Assembly (NCBI GenBank): GCA_002086835.1
Contig: MVIG01000012.1
Span: 124,001-188,000, forward strand
From: Mycolicibacterium porcinum
GTDB lineage: Bacteria; Actinomycetota; Actinomycetes; Mycobacteriales; Mycobacteriaceae
Length of the DNA stretch: 64,000 nt
Direction of reading: 5' to 3'
Shown: positions 1 through 8,240 of the stretch, piece after piece
Layout: the number at the start of each line of letters is the position of its first letter
Numbering within the stretch: the stretch's first letter is position 1
The notes under the pieces: generated by a model
The model's database searches: none
Told to the model about the DNA's origin: nothing
The model's input: the letters and a program-made list of their open reading frames with translations, nothing else
Translations under genes and position numbers: made by a program

Positions 1-53
1 TTCGCGACCCTCAGGTGGAAAACGACGAGCCGGGGCCGCTGGTAAAGAAAAAC

Positions 54-710
54 TCAGCCGGGGTACGGCGGGTAGAACTGGGGTGCAACCGGATTCTGCT
101 TGGCCCGGATCCAGGCTGCGGTCGGCGGCACCAAGACCAATACGAGCGTGGTGACCGGGAAGATGAGGGCCACGAAATCCGATGGACCGCTGCGGTAGTG
201 GTAGTCGGCGATAGTCGCGGGCAACGCGAGGCTGATCAGCGCGCTCAGAATGGAGACGCAGCATCCGACGGCCACGAGCCAGCGGCCGGCCATCTTGCGG
301 GCGAACAGCAACACCGCTCCGATGAGGAGCAGTAGCCCGGCGATGATGTTCAGCGCCGTGACGGCGATCAGCCCGGCCCACCCGTCACTTAGCTGCTCGG
401 TCGAGTCGTTGACGACGACGGCGAGTCCGAAGGCCATGGCGAGGCCGCCGAAGACGTTGGCGACTCCGCCCAGCGTGGCAAGAACACCCGCGATGATGCC
501 CGTCACTCCGCTCGGTGACGGCATGGGAGCCGGCGCCAGGCCGTACGGGGTCGGCTGTCCGACCGGATACCCGGGTGGTTGCGGATAGCCCGGCTGCGGC
601 GGATATCCGGGCTGAGGTGGATATCCCGGCTGCTGGGGGTGACCAGGCTGCTGGGCGTGGCCGGGTTGCTCGGGAAATCCCTGACCATAGGGCCCGTTGG
701 GATAAGTCAC
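54..710 (-). CDS. proline-rich four-TM membrane protein
   Basis: The GTG start at 710 follows a GGGGGA ribosome site. The first ~65 residues are a Pro/Gly/Gln/Tyr-rich cytoplasmic segment made of repeated PQQPGYP-like units. About four hydrophobic helices follow (roughly residues 68-97, 108-136, 140-170 and 178-200). This layout is common in actinobacterial membrane proteins of the DUF4190/DUF4064 type. No catalytic motif is visible, so the function is unknown. It is transcribed divergently from rpsF and may share the 711-867 spacer for its promoter. The existence of the gene is well supported; the family name is a guess. Confidence 0.75.
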   Translation of the reverse strand: MTYPNGPYGQGFPEQPGHAQQPGHPQQPGYPPQPGYPPQPGYPQPPGYPVGQPTPYGLAPAPMPSPSGVTGIIAGVLATLGGVANVFGGLAMAFGLAVVVNDSTEQLSDGWAGLIAVTALNIIAGLLLLIGAVLLFARKMAGRWLVAVGCCVSILSALISLALPATIADYHYRSGPSDFVALIFPVTTLVLVLVPPTAAWIRAKQNPVAPQFYPPYPG

Positions 711-808
711 AGATTCCCCCGATCTCTGAAGACAACGGGCTCACCTTATACGGATTTCGCAGATCAGGGCGGTTTCGGGTAGCCTGGGCCGGTTGCCGAC
801 GCAGGCGA

Positions 809-854
809 CCCTCCTGCCACGGAATCCACCGTGGCCGTACACGACCAGAGGAGG
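809..854 (+). ncRNA. S6:S18 ribosomal-protein leader RNA
   Basis: The 5' leader of rpsF can fold into an outer stem, CCTCCT (810-815) with AGGAGG (849-854), and an inner hairpin, CCACGG (817-822) with CCGTGG (829-834). The 3' internal strand 835-848 begins with CCG. This matches the known S6:S18 autoregulatory leader, in which a CCG in a bulge mimics the S6:S18 site of 16S rRNA. Pairing of the purine-rich AGGAGG would mask a Shine-Dalgarno-like sequence. It was identified by eye from the stems and the CCG and was not scored with a covariance model. Confidence 0.6.
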
Positions 855-867
855 TGATGAGGTTCTA

Positions 868-1158
868 ATGCGTCCATACGAAATCATGGTCATTCTCGAC
901 CCCACACTTGACGAGCGCACCGTAGCTCCGTCGTTGGAGACGTTCCTGAACGTCGTCCGCAAGGATGGCGGCAGTGTCGACAAGGTCGACATCTGGGGCC
1001 GTCGCCGGCTGGCTTACGAGATCGCCAAGCACGCCGAGGGCATCTACGCCGTTGTCGACGTCAAGGCTGAACCGGCCACCGTGTCCGAGCTCGACCGTCA
1101 GCTCAACCTGAACGAGTCCGTGCTTCGGACCAAGGTGATGCGGACCGACAAGCACTAA
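868..1158 (+). CDS. rpsF: 30S ribosomal protein S6
   Basis: This 96-residue protein begins [12 protein letters not shown] and keeps the RRLAYEI and RTDKH segments typical of S6. S6 binds 16S rRNA together with S18 on the platform of the small subunit. The ATG at 868 is preceded by GAGG at 859-862 and by the AGGAGG of the leader. It is the first gene of the rpsF-ssb-rpsR-rplI operon, whose order is conserved in mycobacteria. S6 with S18 probably represses this operon through the leader RNA at 809-854. Confidence 0.98.
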   Translation: MRPYEIMVILDPTLDERTVAPSLETFLNVVRKDGGSVDKVDIWGRRRLAYEIAKHAEGIYAVVDVKAEPATVSELDRQLNLNESVLRTKVMRTDKH

Positions 1159-1227
1159 AGGCTGTCAGTCGTCGGCGGGGCTACGTAGGCTTCGCGCAAA
1201 CGGACATGCCTATCCCAGGAGGATCTC

Positions 1228-1731
1228 GTGGCTGGTGACACCACCATCACAGTTGTCGGAAACCTGACTGCCGACCCCGAACTGCGTTTCACGCCGTCCG
1301 GTGCGGCGGTCGCCAACTTCACCGTTGCTTCGACGCCGCGCATGTTCGATCGTCAGACCAATGAATGGAAGGACGGCGAAGCGCTGTTCCTTCGGTGCAA
1401 CATCTGGCGTGAGGCGGCCGAGAACGTGGCCGAGAGCCTCACCCGGGGTTCGCGGGTGATCGTCACCGGCCGGCTCAAGCAGCGGTCCTTCGAAACCCGC
1501 GAGGGTGAGAAGCGCACCGTGGTCGAGGTCGAGGTCGACGAGATCGGTCCCTCGCTGCGCTACGCGACGGCCAAGGTCAACAAGGCCAGCCGCAGTGGCG
1601 GCGGTGGCGGCGGCTTCGGTGGTGGTGGCGGCGGAGGTTCGCGCCAGGCCGAGCAGCCCAAGGACGATCCGTGGGGCAGTGCACCGGCGTCCGGCTCCTT
1701 CAGCGGGGCCGACGACGAGCCGCCGTTCTGA
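1228..1731 (+). CDS. ssb: single-stranded DNA-binding protein
   Basis: This 167-residue SSB has an N-terminal OB fold (about residues 1-115; it starts [20 protein letters not shown]). A Gly-rich flexible linker follows, then the acidic C-terminal tip DDEPPF that recruits replication and repair partners. It coats single-stranded DNA at forks. The start is GTG at 1228 after a strong AGGAGG. It lies 69 bases after rpsF and 36 bases before rpsR in one transcription unit. The length and tail are normal for mycobacterial SSB. Confidence 0.98.
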   Translation: MAGDTTITVVGNLTADPELRFTPSGAAVANFTVASTPRMFDRQTNEWKDGEALFLRCNIWREAAENVAESLTRGSRVIVTGRLKQRSFETREGEKRTVVEVEVDEIGPSLRYATAKVNKASRSGGGGGGFGGGGGGGSRQAEQPKDDPWGSAPASGSFSGADDEPPF

Positions 1732-1767
1732 TCAACAACGAAAATTTTTGCAAGGAAGAGATAACCA

Positions 1768-2028
1768 ATGGCCAAGTCCACAAAGCGACGGCCGGCACCG
1801 GAAAAGCCGGTCAAGACTCGTAAGTGCGTGTTCTGCTCCAAGAAGGGTAAGGGGCAGGTCATCGACTACAAGGACACTGCGCTGCTGCGCACCTACATCA
1901 GCGAGCGCGGCAAGATCCGTGCCCGCCGGGTGACCGGCAACTGCGTCCAGCACCAGCGCGACGTCGCCGTCGCGGTGAAGAATGCCCGCGAGGTGGCTCT
2001 GCTGCCGTTCGGCTCGTCGACGCGGTAG
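1768..2028 (+). CDS. rpsR: 30S ribosomal protein S18, zinc-binding (C+) form
   Basis: This 86-residue S18 contains the CVFCSKK cysteine pair and a further Cys in GNCVQ, so it is the zinc-containing C+ paralogue. Mycobacteria usually also carry a zinc-free S18 elsewhere under Zur control; that copy is not in this window. S18 partners S6 on the 30S platform. The ATG at 1768 follows AAGGAAGAG. It ends 11 bases before rplI. Confidence 0.97.
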   Translation: MAKSTKRRPAPEKPVKTRKCVFCSKKGKGQVIDYKDTALLRTYISERGKIRARRVTGNCVQHQRDVAVAVKNAREVALLPFGSSTR

Positions 2029-2039
2029 GGGGTAGACCA

Positions 2040-2495
2040 ATGAAGCTGATTCTCACTGCTGAGGTGGAACACCTGGGTGTCGCGGGCGACGCTGTCGAGG
2101 TCAAGGACGGCTACGGCCGTAACTACCTGCTGCCCCGCGGGCTGGCCATCGTGGCCTCCCGTGGCGCCGAGCGCCAGGCCGACGAGATCCGTCGGGCGCG
2201 CGAGGCCAAGTCCATCCGCGGCGTCGAGCACGCCAACGAGCTGAAGACCGCTCTGGAGAACCTGGGCGAGGTGTCGCTGCCGGTTCAGGCCGCTGCCGAC
2301 ACCGGCAAGCTGTTCGGCTCGGTCACCGCATCGGATGTCGTGGCCGTGATCAAGAAGGCCGGCGGCCCGAACTTGGACAAGCGCACCGTGCAGCTGCCCA
2401 AGGCGCACATCAAGTCGGTCGGTACGCATCCGGTCGTCGTCAAGCTGCACACCGGGGTGGAAGCCAAGGTGTCGCTCAACGTAGTCGCGGAGTAA
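2040..2495 (+). CDS. rplI: 50S ribosomal protein L9
   Basis: This 151-residue protein starts [21 protein letters not shown] and has the L9 signature [15 protein letters not shown] long helix links the N-terminal rRNA-binding domain to the C-terminal domain. L9 binds domain V of 23S rRNA near the L1 stalk. It is the last gene of the rpsF operon and is followed by a hairpin at 2545-2582. Confidence 0.98.
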   Translation: MKLILTAEVEHLGVAGDAVEVKDGYGRNYLLPRGLAIVASRGAERQADEIRRAREAKSIRGVEHANELKTALENLGEVSLPVQAAADTGKLFGSVTASDVVAVIKKAGGPNLDKRTVQLPKAHIKSVGTHPVVVKLHTGVEAKVSLNVVAE

Positions 2496-2544
2496 TCCGG
2501 TCGCGGACTAATCCCGTAGCGGAGTAGATCCGCCAGCACTCGAT

Positions 2545-2582
2545 CGCCCGGGTGGGAGCCTGCAGAGGTTTCCACCCGGGCG
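2545..2582 (+). terminator. hairpin downstream of rplI
   Basis: There is a perfect 11-bp inverted repeat, CGCCCGGGTGG (2545-2555) and CCACCCGGGCG (2572-2582), around a 16-base loop. Only a weak T run follows, which is usual for mycobacterial intrinsic terminators. It lies 50 bases after the rplI stop and probably ends the ribosomal operon. Confidence 0.7.
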
Positions 2583-3010
2583 TTGCTGTATCTCTGGCGA
2601 ACCTGATGCGCGAAACCCTGGACAGCGAAGCTCACCCGGTGTTAACCGGGGTGGTTCCTGTGCGCAACACAACACGCCCGGGACGGCAACCCGGCACGAC
2701 ACGCCGAAGAACTTCCCATACACAATCACTGACACCCTCTATGGCACTCTGACCTGGGAAAACAACAGACTGTTCTGGAATGATCCACAGGTTCTCCCCA
2801 GAGCCTCAACACTGCGACCGAGACCTATCCCCATACCATCCACAGGTTGATCAACAGGGGTGGTTTCGAGCGGCGCCAGCAACGTCTACCGTGGTGCGTC
2901 GCAGCGCCGTCACAAAGCTTTGTCGGAGCCCTGCTTTACAGTCGCAGTACCGATTCGAATAGACGTTCGAGCCTGTCGTCAGGCGGGTCTCGGAAGGGGG
3001 TGGGGAGTCC
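2583..3010 (+). other. dnaB upstream region with two DnaA-box-like repeats
   Basis: No gene is visible in this 428-base spacer. The 11-base sequence ATCCACAGGTT occurs twice, at 2783-2793 and 2838-2848, 55 bases apart. In context the copies are TGATCCACA and CCATCCACA, each matching seven of the nine bases of the mycobacterial DnaA box TTGTCCACA. They may bind DnaA and couple dnaB expression to initiation. The dnaB promoter itself is not obvious to the eye. Confidence 0.4.
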
Positions 3011-4396
3011 GTGGCGGTGGTGGACGACCTGGGTTATCCGGATTCGGACACGGATGGCCCTCCGCCTGGGGAGGACTTCGGCCGGCAGCCGCCGCAGGAC
3101 ATGGCGGCCGAACAGGCCGTCCTCGGCGGCATGTTGTTGAGCAAGGATGCGATCGCCGACGTCCTCGAACGGCTGCGTCCCGGCGATTTCTACCGTCCGG
3201 CACACCAGAACGTCTATGACGCGATCCTCGATCTCTACGGCCGGGGTGAGCCCGCGGACGCCGTCACGGTCGCCGCAGAGCTCGATCGCCGCGGACTGTT
3301 GCGCCGGATCGGTGGGGCGCCCTATCTGCACACACTGATCTCCACCGTGCCCACTGCGGCCAATGCCGGTTTCTATGCCGGCATCGTGGCCGAGAAGGCG
3401 CTGTTGCGCCGGTTGGTGGAGGCCGGCACCCGGGTGGTCCAGTACGGCTATGCCGGGGCCGACGGCGCCGATGTCACCGACGTGGTGGACCGGGCGCAGG
3501 CCGAGATCTACGACGTCACCGAGCGGCGTGCCTCAGAGGACTTCGTCGCGCTCGAAGATCTGCTGCAGCCCACCATGGACGAGATCGACGCGATCGCCTC
3601 GCAGGGCGGCATCTCGCGCGGTGTGCCGACCGGTTTCACCGAGTTCGACGAGATCACCAACGGCCTGCACCCCGGTCAGATGATCATCATCGCGGCCCGG
3701 CCCGGTGTCGGGAAGTCAACGCTGGGACTGGATTTCATGCGGTCGTGCTCGATCAAGCATCGGATGGCCAGCGTCATCTTCTCGCTGGAAATGAGCAAGT
3801 CCGAGATCGTCATGCGTCTGCTCTCGGCCGAGGCGAAAATCAAACTGGCCGATATGCGTTCGGGCCGGATGAGCGATGACGATTGGACCAAGCTGGCGCG
3901 CCGGATGAGCGAGATCAGCGAGGCCCCGCTCTACATCGATGACTCGCCGAACCTGACCATGATGGAGATCCGGGCCAAGGGCCGGCGGCTGGCCCAGAAG
4001 GCCGATCTGAAGCTGGTGGTCGTCGACTACATGCAGCTGATGAGCTCGGGTAAGAAGTACGAGTCACGCCAGCAGGAGGTTTCGGACTTCTCTCGAAGCC
4101 TCAAGCTGATGGCCAAGGAACTCGAAGTGCCGGTGATCGCGATCAGCCAGCTGAACCGTGGTCCCGAGCAACGTACCGACAAGCGTCCCCAAGTCTCTGA
4201 CCTGCGCGAATCTGGATCGCTGGAACAGGATGCGGATATGGTCCTGTTGCTGCACCGTCCCGACGCGATCGACCGGGAAGACCCGCGCGGCGGCGAGGCT
4301 GACATCATCCTGGGCAAGCACCGTAACGGACCGACGGCGAATATCACTGTGGCGCACCAGCTTCACTTCTCGCGGTTCACGAATATGGCGCGCTGA
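3011..4396 (+). CDS. dnaB: replicative DNA helicase DnaB, intein-free
   Basis: This 461-residue hexameric 5'-3' helicase unwinds the fork and recruits primase. The N-terminal domain (about 25-140; QDMAAEQAVLGGMLLS) precedes the RecA-like ATPase with Walker A ARPGVGKST around residues 228-237 and Walker B LKLVVVDYMQL. The Arg-finger region and the KHRNGPT segment near the end are present. The start is GTG at 3011. Several mycobacteria, including M. tuberculosis, carry an intein in DnaB; here the ATPase domain is continuous, so none is present. Two DnaA-box-like repeats lie upstream. Confidence 0.97.
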   Translation: MAVVDDLGYPDSDTDGPPPGEDFGRQPPQDMAAEQAVLGGMLLSKDAIADVLERLRPGDFYRPAHQNVYDAILDLYGRGEPADAVTVAAELDRRGLLRRIGGAPYLHTLISTVPTAANAGFYAGIVAEKALLRRLVEAGTRVVQYGYAGADGADVTDVVDRAQAEIYDVTERRASEDFVALEDLLQPTMDEIDAIASQGGISRGVPTGFTEFDEITNGLHPGQMIIIAARPGVGKSTLGLDFMRSCSIKHRMASVIFSLEMSKSEIVMRLLSAEAKIKLADMRSGRMSDDDWTKLARRMSEISEAPLYIDDSPNLTMMEIRAKGRRLAQKADLKLVVVDYMQLMSSGKKYESRQQEVSDFSRSLKLMAKELEVPVIAISQLNRGPEQRTDKRPQVSDLRESGSLEQDADMVLLLHRPDAIDREDPRGGEADIILGKHRNGPTANITVAHQLHFSRFTNMAR

Positions 4397-4609
4397 CCGC
4401 CAACAAAATATTCGATGGTGTGAGAGGAGCTCGCCAATCGGAGGCATTCACCCGCATCCCAACGATCTCCCAAGACACTCATCAGCGCCGACGCAGCTGT
4501 GCGCTGCTCGAGGCGGAACACTTCGTTGATGGTGGTCCATGCATCTTCGGGCTCGAACCGGCTGGCACTGTCAACAGAGACATAGTCGCCGTCGGCGAGC
4601 AGCCGCTAG
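4397..4609. other. no gene recognised
   Basis: This 213-base stretch follows dnaB. No ORF in it has a family resemblance. It may be the decayed 5' part of the AraC remnant that follows, since in-frame stops interrupt that reading frame here. Confidence 0.4.
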
Positions 4610-4778
4610 CTGCTGGGACTCATCTCCGACAGCGTTGAAACCATCGGCAGCCGAGTCGGTTTCGAGTCCGCCGCTAGCTTCCGTGACCAGTTCAGGCGAA
4701 TGGGGGCTGCCGTCTCAGGCCTACCGCGCGACATTCCGCAAACGAGTGACCACGCAACCTGCCGCAACGCCAGGATAA
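4610..4778 (+). pseudogene. C-terminal remnant of a GlxA/AraC-type regulator
   Basis: Two adjacent frames together read as the end of an AraC HTH domain. Frame one (4610 to about 4704) gives LLGLISDSVETIGSRVGFES followed by AASFRDQFRRM, the recognition-helix region. Frame two (4707-4778) gives LPSQAYRATFRKRV and then a stop, the usual C-terminal end after GVSP. A TAG at 4607 and a frameshift near 4705 show the gene is dead. No intact N-terminal domain is visible upstream. Confidence 0.6.
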
Positions 4779-4926
4779 GGACGTCCAATGGCCACCGCTG
4801 CTGGTGGCACCATCGACGGCAGCGTGCTGCAGGCCGCCGACACCGCAGTGAATCGCGGCGTTACCGTTGAGACCCGAGCGGCAACTGCTCACGCCGAATA
4901 CATGACTCTGACAGTTGGAGGCGAGC

Positions 4927-5349
4927 GTGGTAGCCGAACCGGCGCTGGCGGGCCGTTACTGTCACGGCTGCGGAGCCGGACGCACCGAATCCGTGCACTG
5001 TGATGCCCTGTACTGCTCGGCGTCGTGCCGGGCCCGTCATTGGCGGTGGACCAACGAACCCGGGCCCGCGTGCACACGATGCGCGGTGCTGCGCGGGCGA
5101 GGTGCCCAGTGTGTGGCGCGCGGTGGATCGTCGGCATATCGACTCCCGCTGGATCGAATCAACAAGCGTCACCATCCCACACTCGACACGTCGCGGCGTT
5201 GCTGTACCCCAACCTCAGCATTGCTCATGGTGAGCCCAGCCCGTCCGAACACGTCGATAGAGAGGGAAAGGAGTGCAAGTTTGCGATACGGCAAGTATTG
5301 GAATGCTCTTGGATGCCAAGGGGTATTCCGTGCTCGCAGCTTCCAGTAG
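4927..5349 (+). CDS. small zinc-finger-like ORF, possibly frameshifted
   Basis: From a GTG at 4927 the frame reads GRYCHGCGAGR, then HCDALYCSASCRARHWRW, a paired-Cys zinc-ribbon pattern seen in small actinobacterial and phage proteins. After about residue 42 the Cys pattern loses sense. The +1 neighbouring frame instead contains ARCPVCGARWIVGI, a plausible second zinc knuckle, which suggests a frameshift between about 5045 and 5095. The downstream part has no resemblance to known proteins. It is either a short real gene or a decayed one. Confidence 0.35.
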   Translation: MVAEPALAGRYCHGCGAGRTESVHCDALYCSASCRARHWRWTNEPGPACTRCAVLRGRGAQCVARGGSSAYRLPLDRINKRHHPTLDTSRRCCTPTSALLMVSPARPNTSIERERSASLRYGKYWNALGCQGVFRARSFQ

Positions 5350-5463
5350 CCCGTTTCTTGATGCCCTGTGAATATTCTGGAAGCAACTTGTGTATTCGCC
5401 GGGTACCGTGCACTCGGTTTGCTCGGGACCATCCCGACTTCGATCGAGTGGGAGGAAATCTCT

Positions 5464-5733
5464 GTGCTGAAGAGGATTGCTGTTGTCGGAGCGCTGGCAA
5501 TGGGCGCCGCACTGGCCAACACCACTGGCGTAGCGCAGGCCGACGACATCCTGGTGGTGGGGTACGACGGCGTAGAGGAGTACTACAACACCGAAGCGGA
5601 GTGCCGAGAAGACGGGCCGACCGTTCACCTGCAGATCAACGACCGCGCTTACCCATACTGGTACTGCCGGATCGGTGATGACCGGGGCGACACGGTGCAC
5701 TGGTACCTCTGGAATTCCGACAACCCGAACTAA
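5464..5733 (+). CDS. small secreted protein
   Basis: An 89-residue product starts at GTG 5464, seven bases after GGAGGAAA. A Sec signal peptide (KRIAVVGALAMGAALANTTG, cleavage after VAQA) precedes a mature ~60-residue protein with two Cys (ECRED, WYCRI) that could form a disulfide. The mature part is rich in Asp, Tyr and Trp. No family is recognised. The gene stands alone; the next secreted-protein gene starts 105 bases on and is similar only in having a signal peptide. Confidence 0.75.
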   Translation: MLKRIAVVGALAMGAALANTTGVAQADDILVVGYDGVEEYYNTEAECREDGPTVHLQINDRAYPYWYCRIGDDRGDTVHWYLWNSDNPN

Positions 5734-5838
5734 GTCGCCACGGCCCCGACCGGGGGCGGGGCCGTTTGCGCCGGTCATGTCGGGCCGCGCGGGCCTCTGA
5801 CACTGACCGGTAGTCGATAGTGCGAACGCGAGGAGTAC

Positions 5839-6291
5839 ATGATGGATGTCGGTGGGCGAGTATCGGTTAGCGCCATAGCAGCTGGTGTGATGCTCGCAGG
5901 ATCGCTCGCGGCACCGGGTATCGCCTCGGCAGACGAGATCTTGCCGACGGGACCGAACGGGGTCACCTACATCCGGACCGAGTCGGGACGCACGCTTTGC
6001 GGCATTGAGGGGGATGCTGTGAACTGCACCGTGCAGTTCGTGAACCCGCCAGTGGCGAGCTCGGGAGACATTGCCAACTCGGTCACACTCAACCAGAACG
6101 GCAGCCTCACATACCTGGCCGCCGACCTCGGCGTGATCGATCCACCGCACACCGTTCGATACGACCAGACCTACATCGCCAACGGCTGGGCCGTCGAAGC
6201 GTTCGAAGACGGCACGCGATTTACCAACAACCGTACCAACGAGGGCTTTTGGGTCAGCGTCACCGACGTCAACGCCCTCGGTCAGATGTGA
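5839..6291 (+). CDS. secreted protein, parent type of the 9.4 kb pseudogene
   Basis: This 150-residue protein has a signal peptide (SVSAIAAGVMLAGSLAAPG, cleavage after ASA) and a mature domain with two Cys (LCGIEG, NCTVQF). It keeps the segments VTYIRTESGR, IDPPHTVRYDQTY and NEGFWVSVTDVNALGQ. A GAGGAG lies before the ATG-ATG start. The reverse-strand pseudogene near 9.4-9.85 kb is a broken paralogue. The function is unknown; it is a cell-envelope or secreted actinobacterial protein. Confidence 0.8.
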   Translation: MMDVGGRVSVSAIAAGVMLAGSLAAPGIASADEILPTGPNGVTYIRTESGRTLCGIEGDAVNCTVQFVNPPVASSGDIANSVTLNQNGSLTYLAADLGVIDPPHTVRYDQTYIANGWAVEAFEDGTRFTNNRTNEGFWVSVTDVNALGQM

Positions 6292-6314
6292 CTCTTCACC
6301 AAACGCGCTGAGGG

Positions 6315-7184
6315 ATGTCCGTCATCGCCGTCAGAGCGCATCTAATGGGAGATATGAGCGCGAACGAAATCGGCGAACCACCCGACGAGTCCCGCCGCCG
6401 AGGATTACGGACGTGGTTTGTCGCGGCTTTGGGCGCTGCACCGGTTCTCGCACACCCCGACTGGGAGGACCACGGACCGTACCGCATGACGCTGTGCGCG
6501 AGTACCGCATCGCTGCGGTCCCCGCAGGCCGATACCTCCATGTACGCGCCCCTGAAACAGACCGATCTGTGGGTTCTGCCCGCCACGGAGCGTGCGGCGG
6601 TCGCCGAGTATGGGCCGGTGGTCGAGCATTGCGAAATCAGCCTGCCTGTAGCACTTTTCGCTCATCCCGACCTGTCTATCGTGAGACGGCGTCATCCGTT
6701 CACACTTCAGCTCATCGAGCGAATGCGACAACTTGAACCACGAACCGACGTGACAGCGCAACTACTTGTCAGCGCGCTCAAGGAGTCGATGCGGTTACAT
6801 CTCATCGACCGATTCACGCAGCGAGGCGCTCCCGGCCGCGGTGGCGCTCGGTTTTTCGACGTCAACGAGCAGGCACGGCTGCTCGACTACATCGATAAGG
6901 ACAGTATCGAATTGGGAAGCACCGTCGCGGCGCTTGCCGATCACGTCGGCATGACCATCGACACGTTCAAGAGAACATTCGTCGCGACATTTCACACCAC
7001 GCCACGCCAGTTTGTGCTCGACCGGCGCATCGCCATGGCCCGAGTACTGCTTGCCGAGTCCGAGCATTCGATCGCCGACGTGAGTGCTCGCCTGGGCTTC
7101 TCGAGTACTAGCCATTTCACGATGGTGTTCAAAAAGCGTGTCGGCGTGCCGCCGGCCGAGTTTCGGCCACAGTGGCCGAAGTAG
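6315..7184 (+). CDS. AraC-family transcriptional regulator (copy 1)
   Basis: This is a 289-residue regulator with a C-terminal double HTH (about 195-285). It includes LADHVGMTIDTFKRTF and the second-helix signature IADVSARLGFSSTSHFTMVF. The N-terminal part is a cupin-like sensor region resembling the next gene, with LWVLPATERAAV here against AWVLPAEHRAAV there. ATGs at 6345 and 6354 are alternative starts; no strong ribosome site decides. It forms a tandem pair with 7392-8186, and the effector is unknown. Confidence 0.85.
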   Translation: MSVIAVRAHLMGDMSANEIGEPPDESRRRGLRTWFVAALGAAPVLAHPDWEDHGPYRMTLCASTASLRSPQADTSMYAPLKQTDLWVLPATERAAVAEYGPVVEHCEISLPVALFAHPDLSIVRRRHPFTLQLIERMRQLEPRTDVTAQLLVSALKESMRLHLIDRFTQRGAPGRGGARFFDVNEQARLLDYIDKDSIELGSTVAALADHVGMTIDTFKRTFVATFHTTPRQFVLDRRIAMARVLLAESEHSIADVSARLGFSSTSHFTMVFKKRVGVPPAEFRPQWPK

Positions 7185-7391
7185 CGCGAAACGCACACAG
7201 TCCTATGATGCGTCTCTGCTAACGCTGAGCACTCCGAGGGCATTTGGTCGTGACCGACGAGACTATTGATACCGGTGGTGCTCGAATCGTTAGGATCTGC
7301 ACGTCACGTATCACGAGGACCAGACAATGATGGCTGAAGAACGGTGCGACGGTGGACGGTAAACGCCAAGGCCGACTGAGGGCAGAGCAAC

Positions 7392-8186
7392 GTGAGCATT
7401 GATGTCGAATTTGTAGACCTTCCGCTGCTTGGGGGTTCGGCGGATGCTGGTTTTTCGACGCCCCACCACACCATCATCGTGTATCGCGGCGGCGGTGTCG
7501 TAGCCAAGGAGTACGAGCTGGAAAAGGGGCAGTCGCTCAGGGTGGAGAAACCCACGTTGGGCAACGCCTGGGTGCTTCCGGCTGAACATCGCGCAGCTGT
7601 CCTGTGCCGCGGTGCCACCCTGGCACGTTATTGCCAGCTGACGGTGTCCACCGATGCGCTGGGCTCACAGCCACTACGTCCGTCAGTGCGCCCAGATCCC
7701 TTGTTGCACCAGTTGATCGAGCGCATGAGCAGCTTGGCCGACCGCGATGACGTACTTGCCAGGATCATGCGGGAGACCTTGACCGAAACGGTGCGCCTGC
7801 ACTTGACCGATCAGTACGCTCCGCGCCCCGACCGGCGGAGGATGGCGGCGCCCCGAGCGCTGGACGAGTCGACCCAGGCGCTGCTGGAGGAATACCTGAA
7901 CGACAGTCTCGATTCCCGGATCAGCCTGGCCGCGATGGCTGAACTGGCCGGAATGCCGGTCAGTGCATTCACCAAGGCCTTTGCCGATGCGTTCCACACC
8001 ACTCCCCACCAGCATCTGCTGAACCAGCGGATCGCTCGGGCCCAGTCACTGTTGGGCGACGCGACACTGACGATGTCCGAGATCGCGTTCGCAGTAGGTT
8101 TCTCGACTCCCGGCCATTTCTCGACCACGTTCAAAGAGCGTGTCGGGATCACACCGTCGCAATACCGTCGGCAGGCCATAAGTTGA
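7392..8186 (+). CDS. AraC-family transcriptional regulator (copy 2)
   Basis: A 264-residue protein starts at GTG 7392. The C-terminal AraC HTH contains LAAMAELAGMPVSAFTKAF and MSEIAFAVGFSTPGHFSTTF. It aligns along its whole length with the preceding gene, sharing the QLIERM, ETVRLHL and PHQHLLNQRIA-type segments, so the two arose by tandem duplication. The 207-base gap between them implies separate promoters. The DUF4436 gene downstream is the nearest candidate target. Confidence 0.87.
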   Translation: MSIDVEFVDLPLLGGSADAGFSTPHHTIIVYRGGGVVAKEYELEKGQSLRVEKPTLGNAWVLPAEHRAAVLCRGATLARYCQLTVSTDALGSQPLRPSVRPDPLLHQLIERMSSLADRDDVLARIMRETLTETVRLHLTDQYAPRPDRRRMAAPRALDESTQALLEEYLNDSLDSRISLAAMAELAGMPVSAFTKAFADAFHTTPHQHLLNQRIARAQSLLGDATLTMSEIAFAVGFSTPGHFSTTFKERVGITPSQYRRQAIS

Positions 8187-8240
8187 CCGCGTGCGATCGC
8201 CGATCACAATGAGGTGGCATTTGCCAGTAGAGGAGTGAGG

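Noticed and set aside
3011-4396. DnaB intein
   Set aside because: I looked for one because several mycobacteria have it. The helicase motifs are uninterrupted and the length is that of the mature protein.
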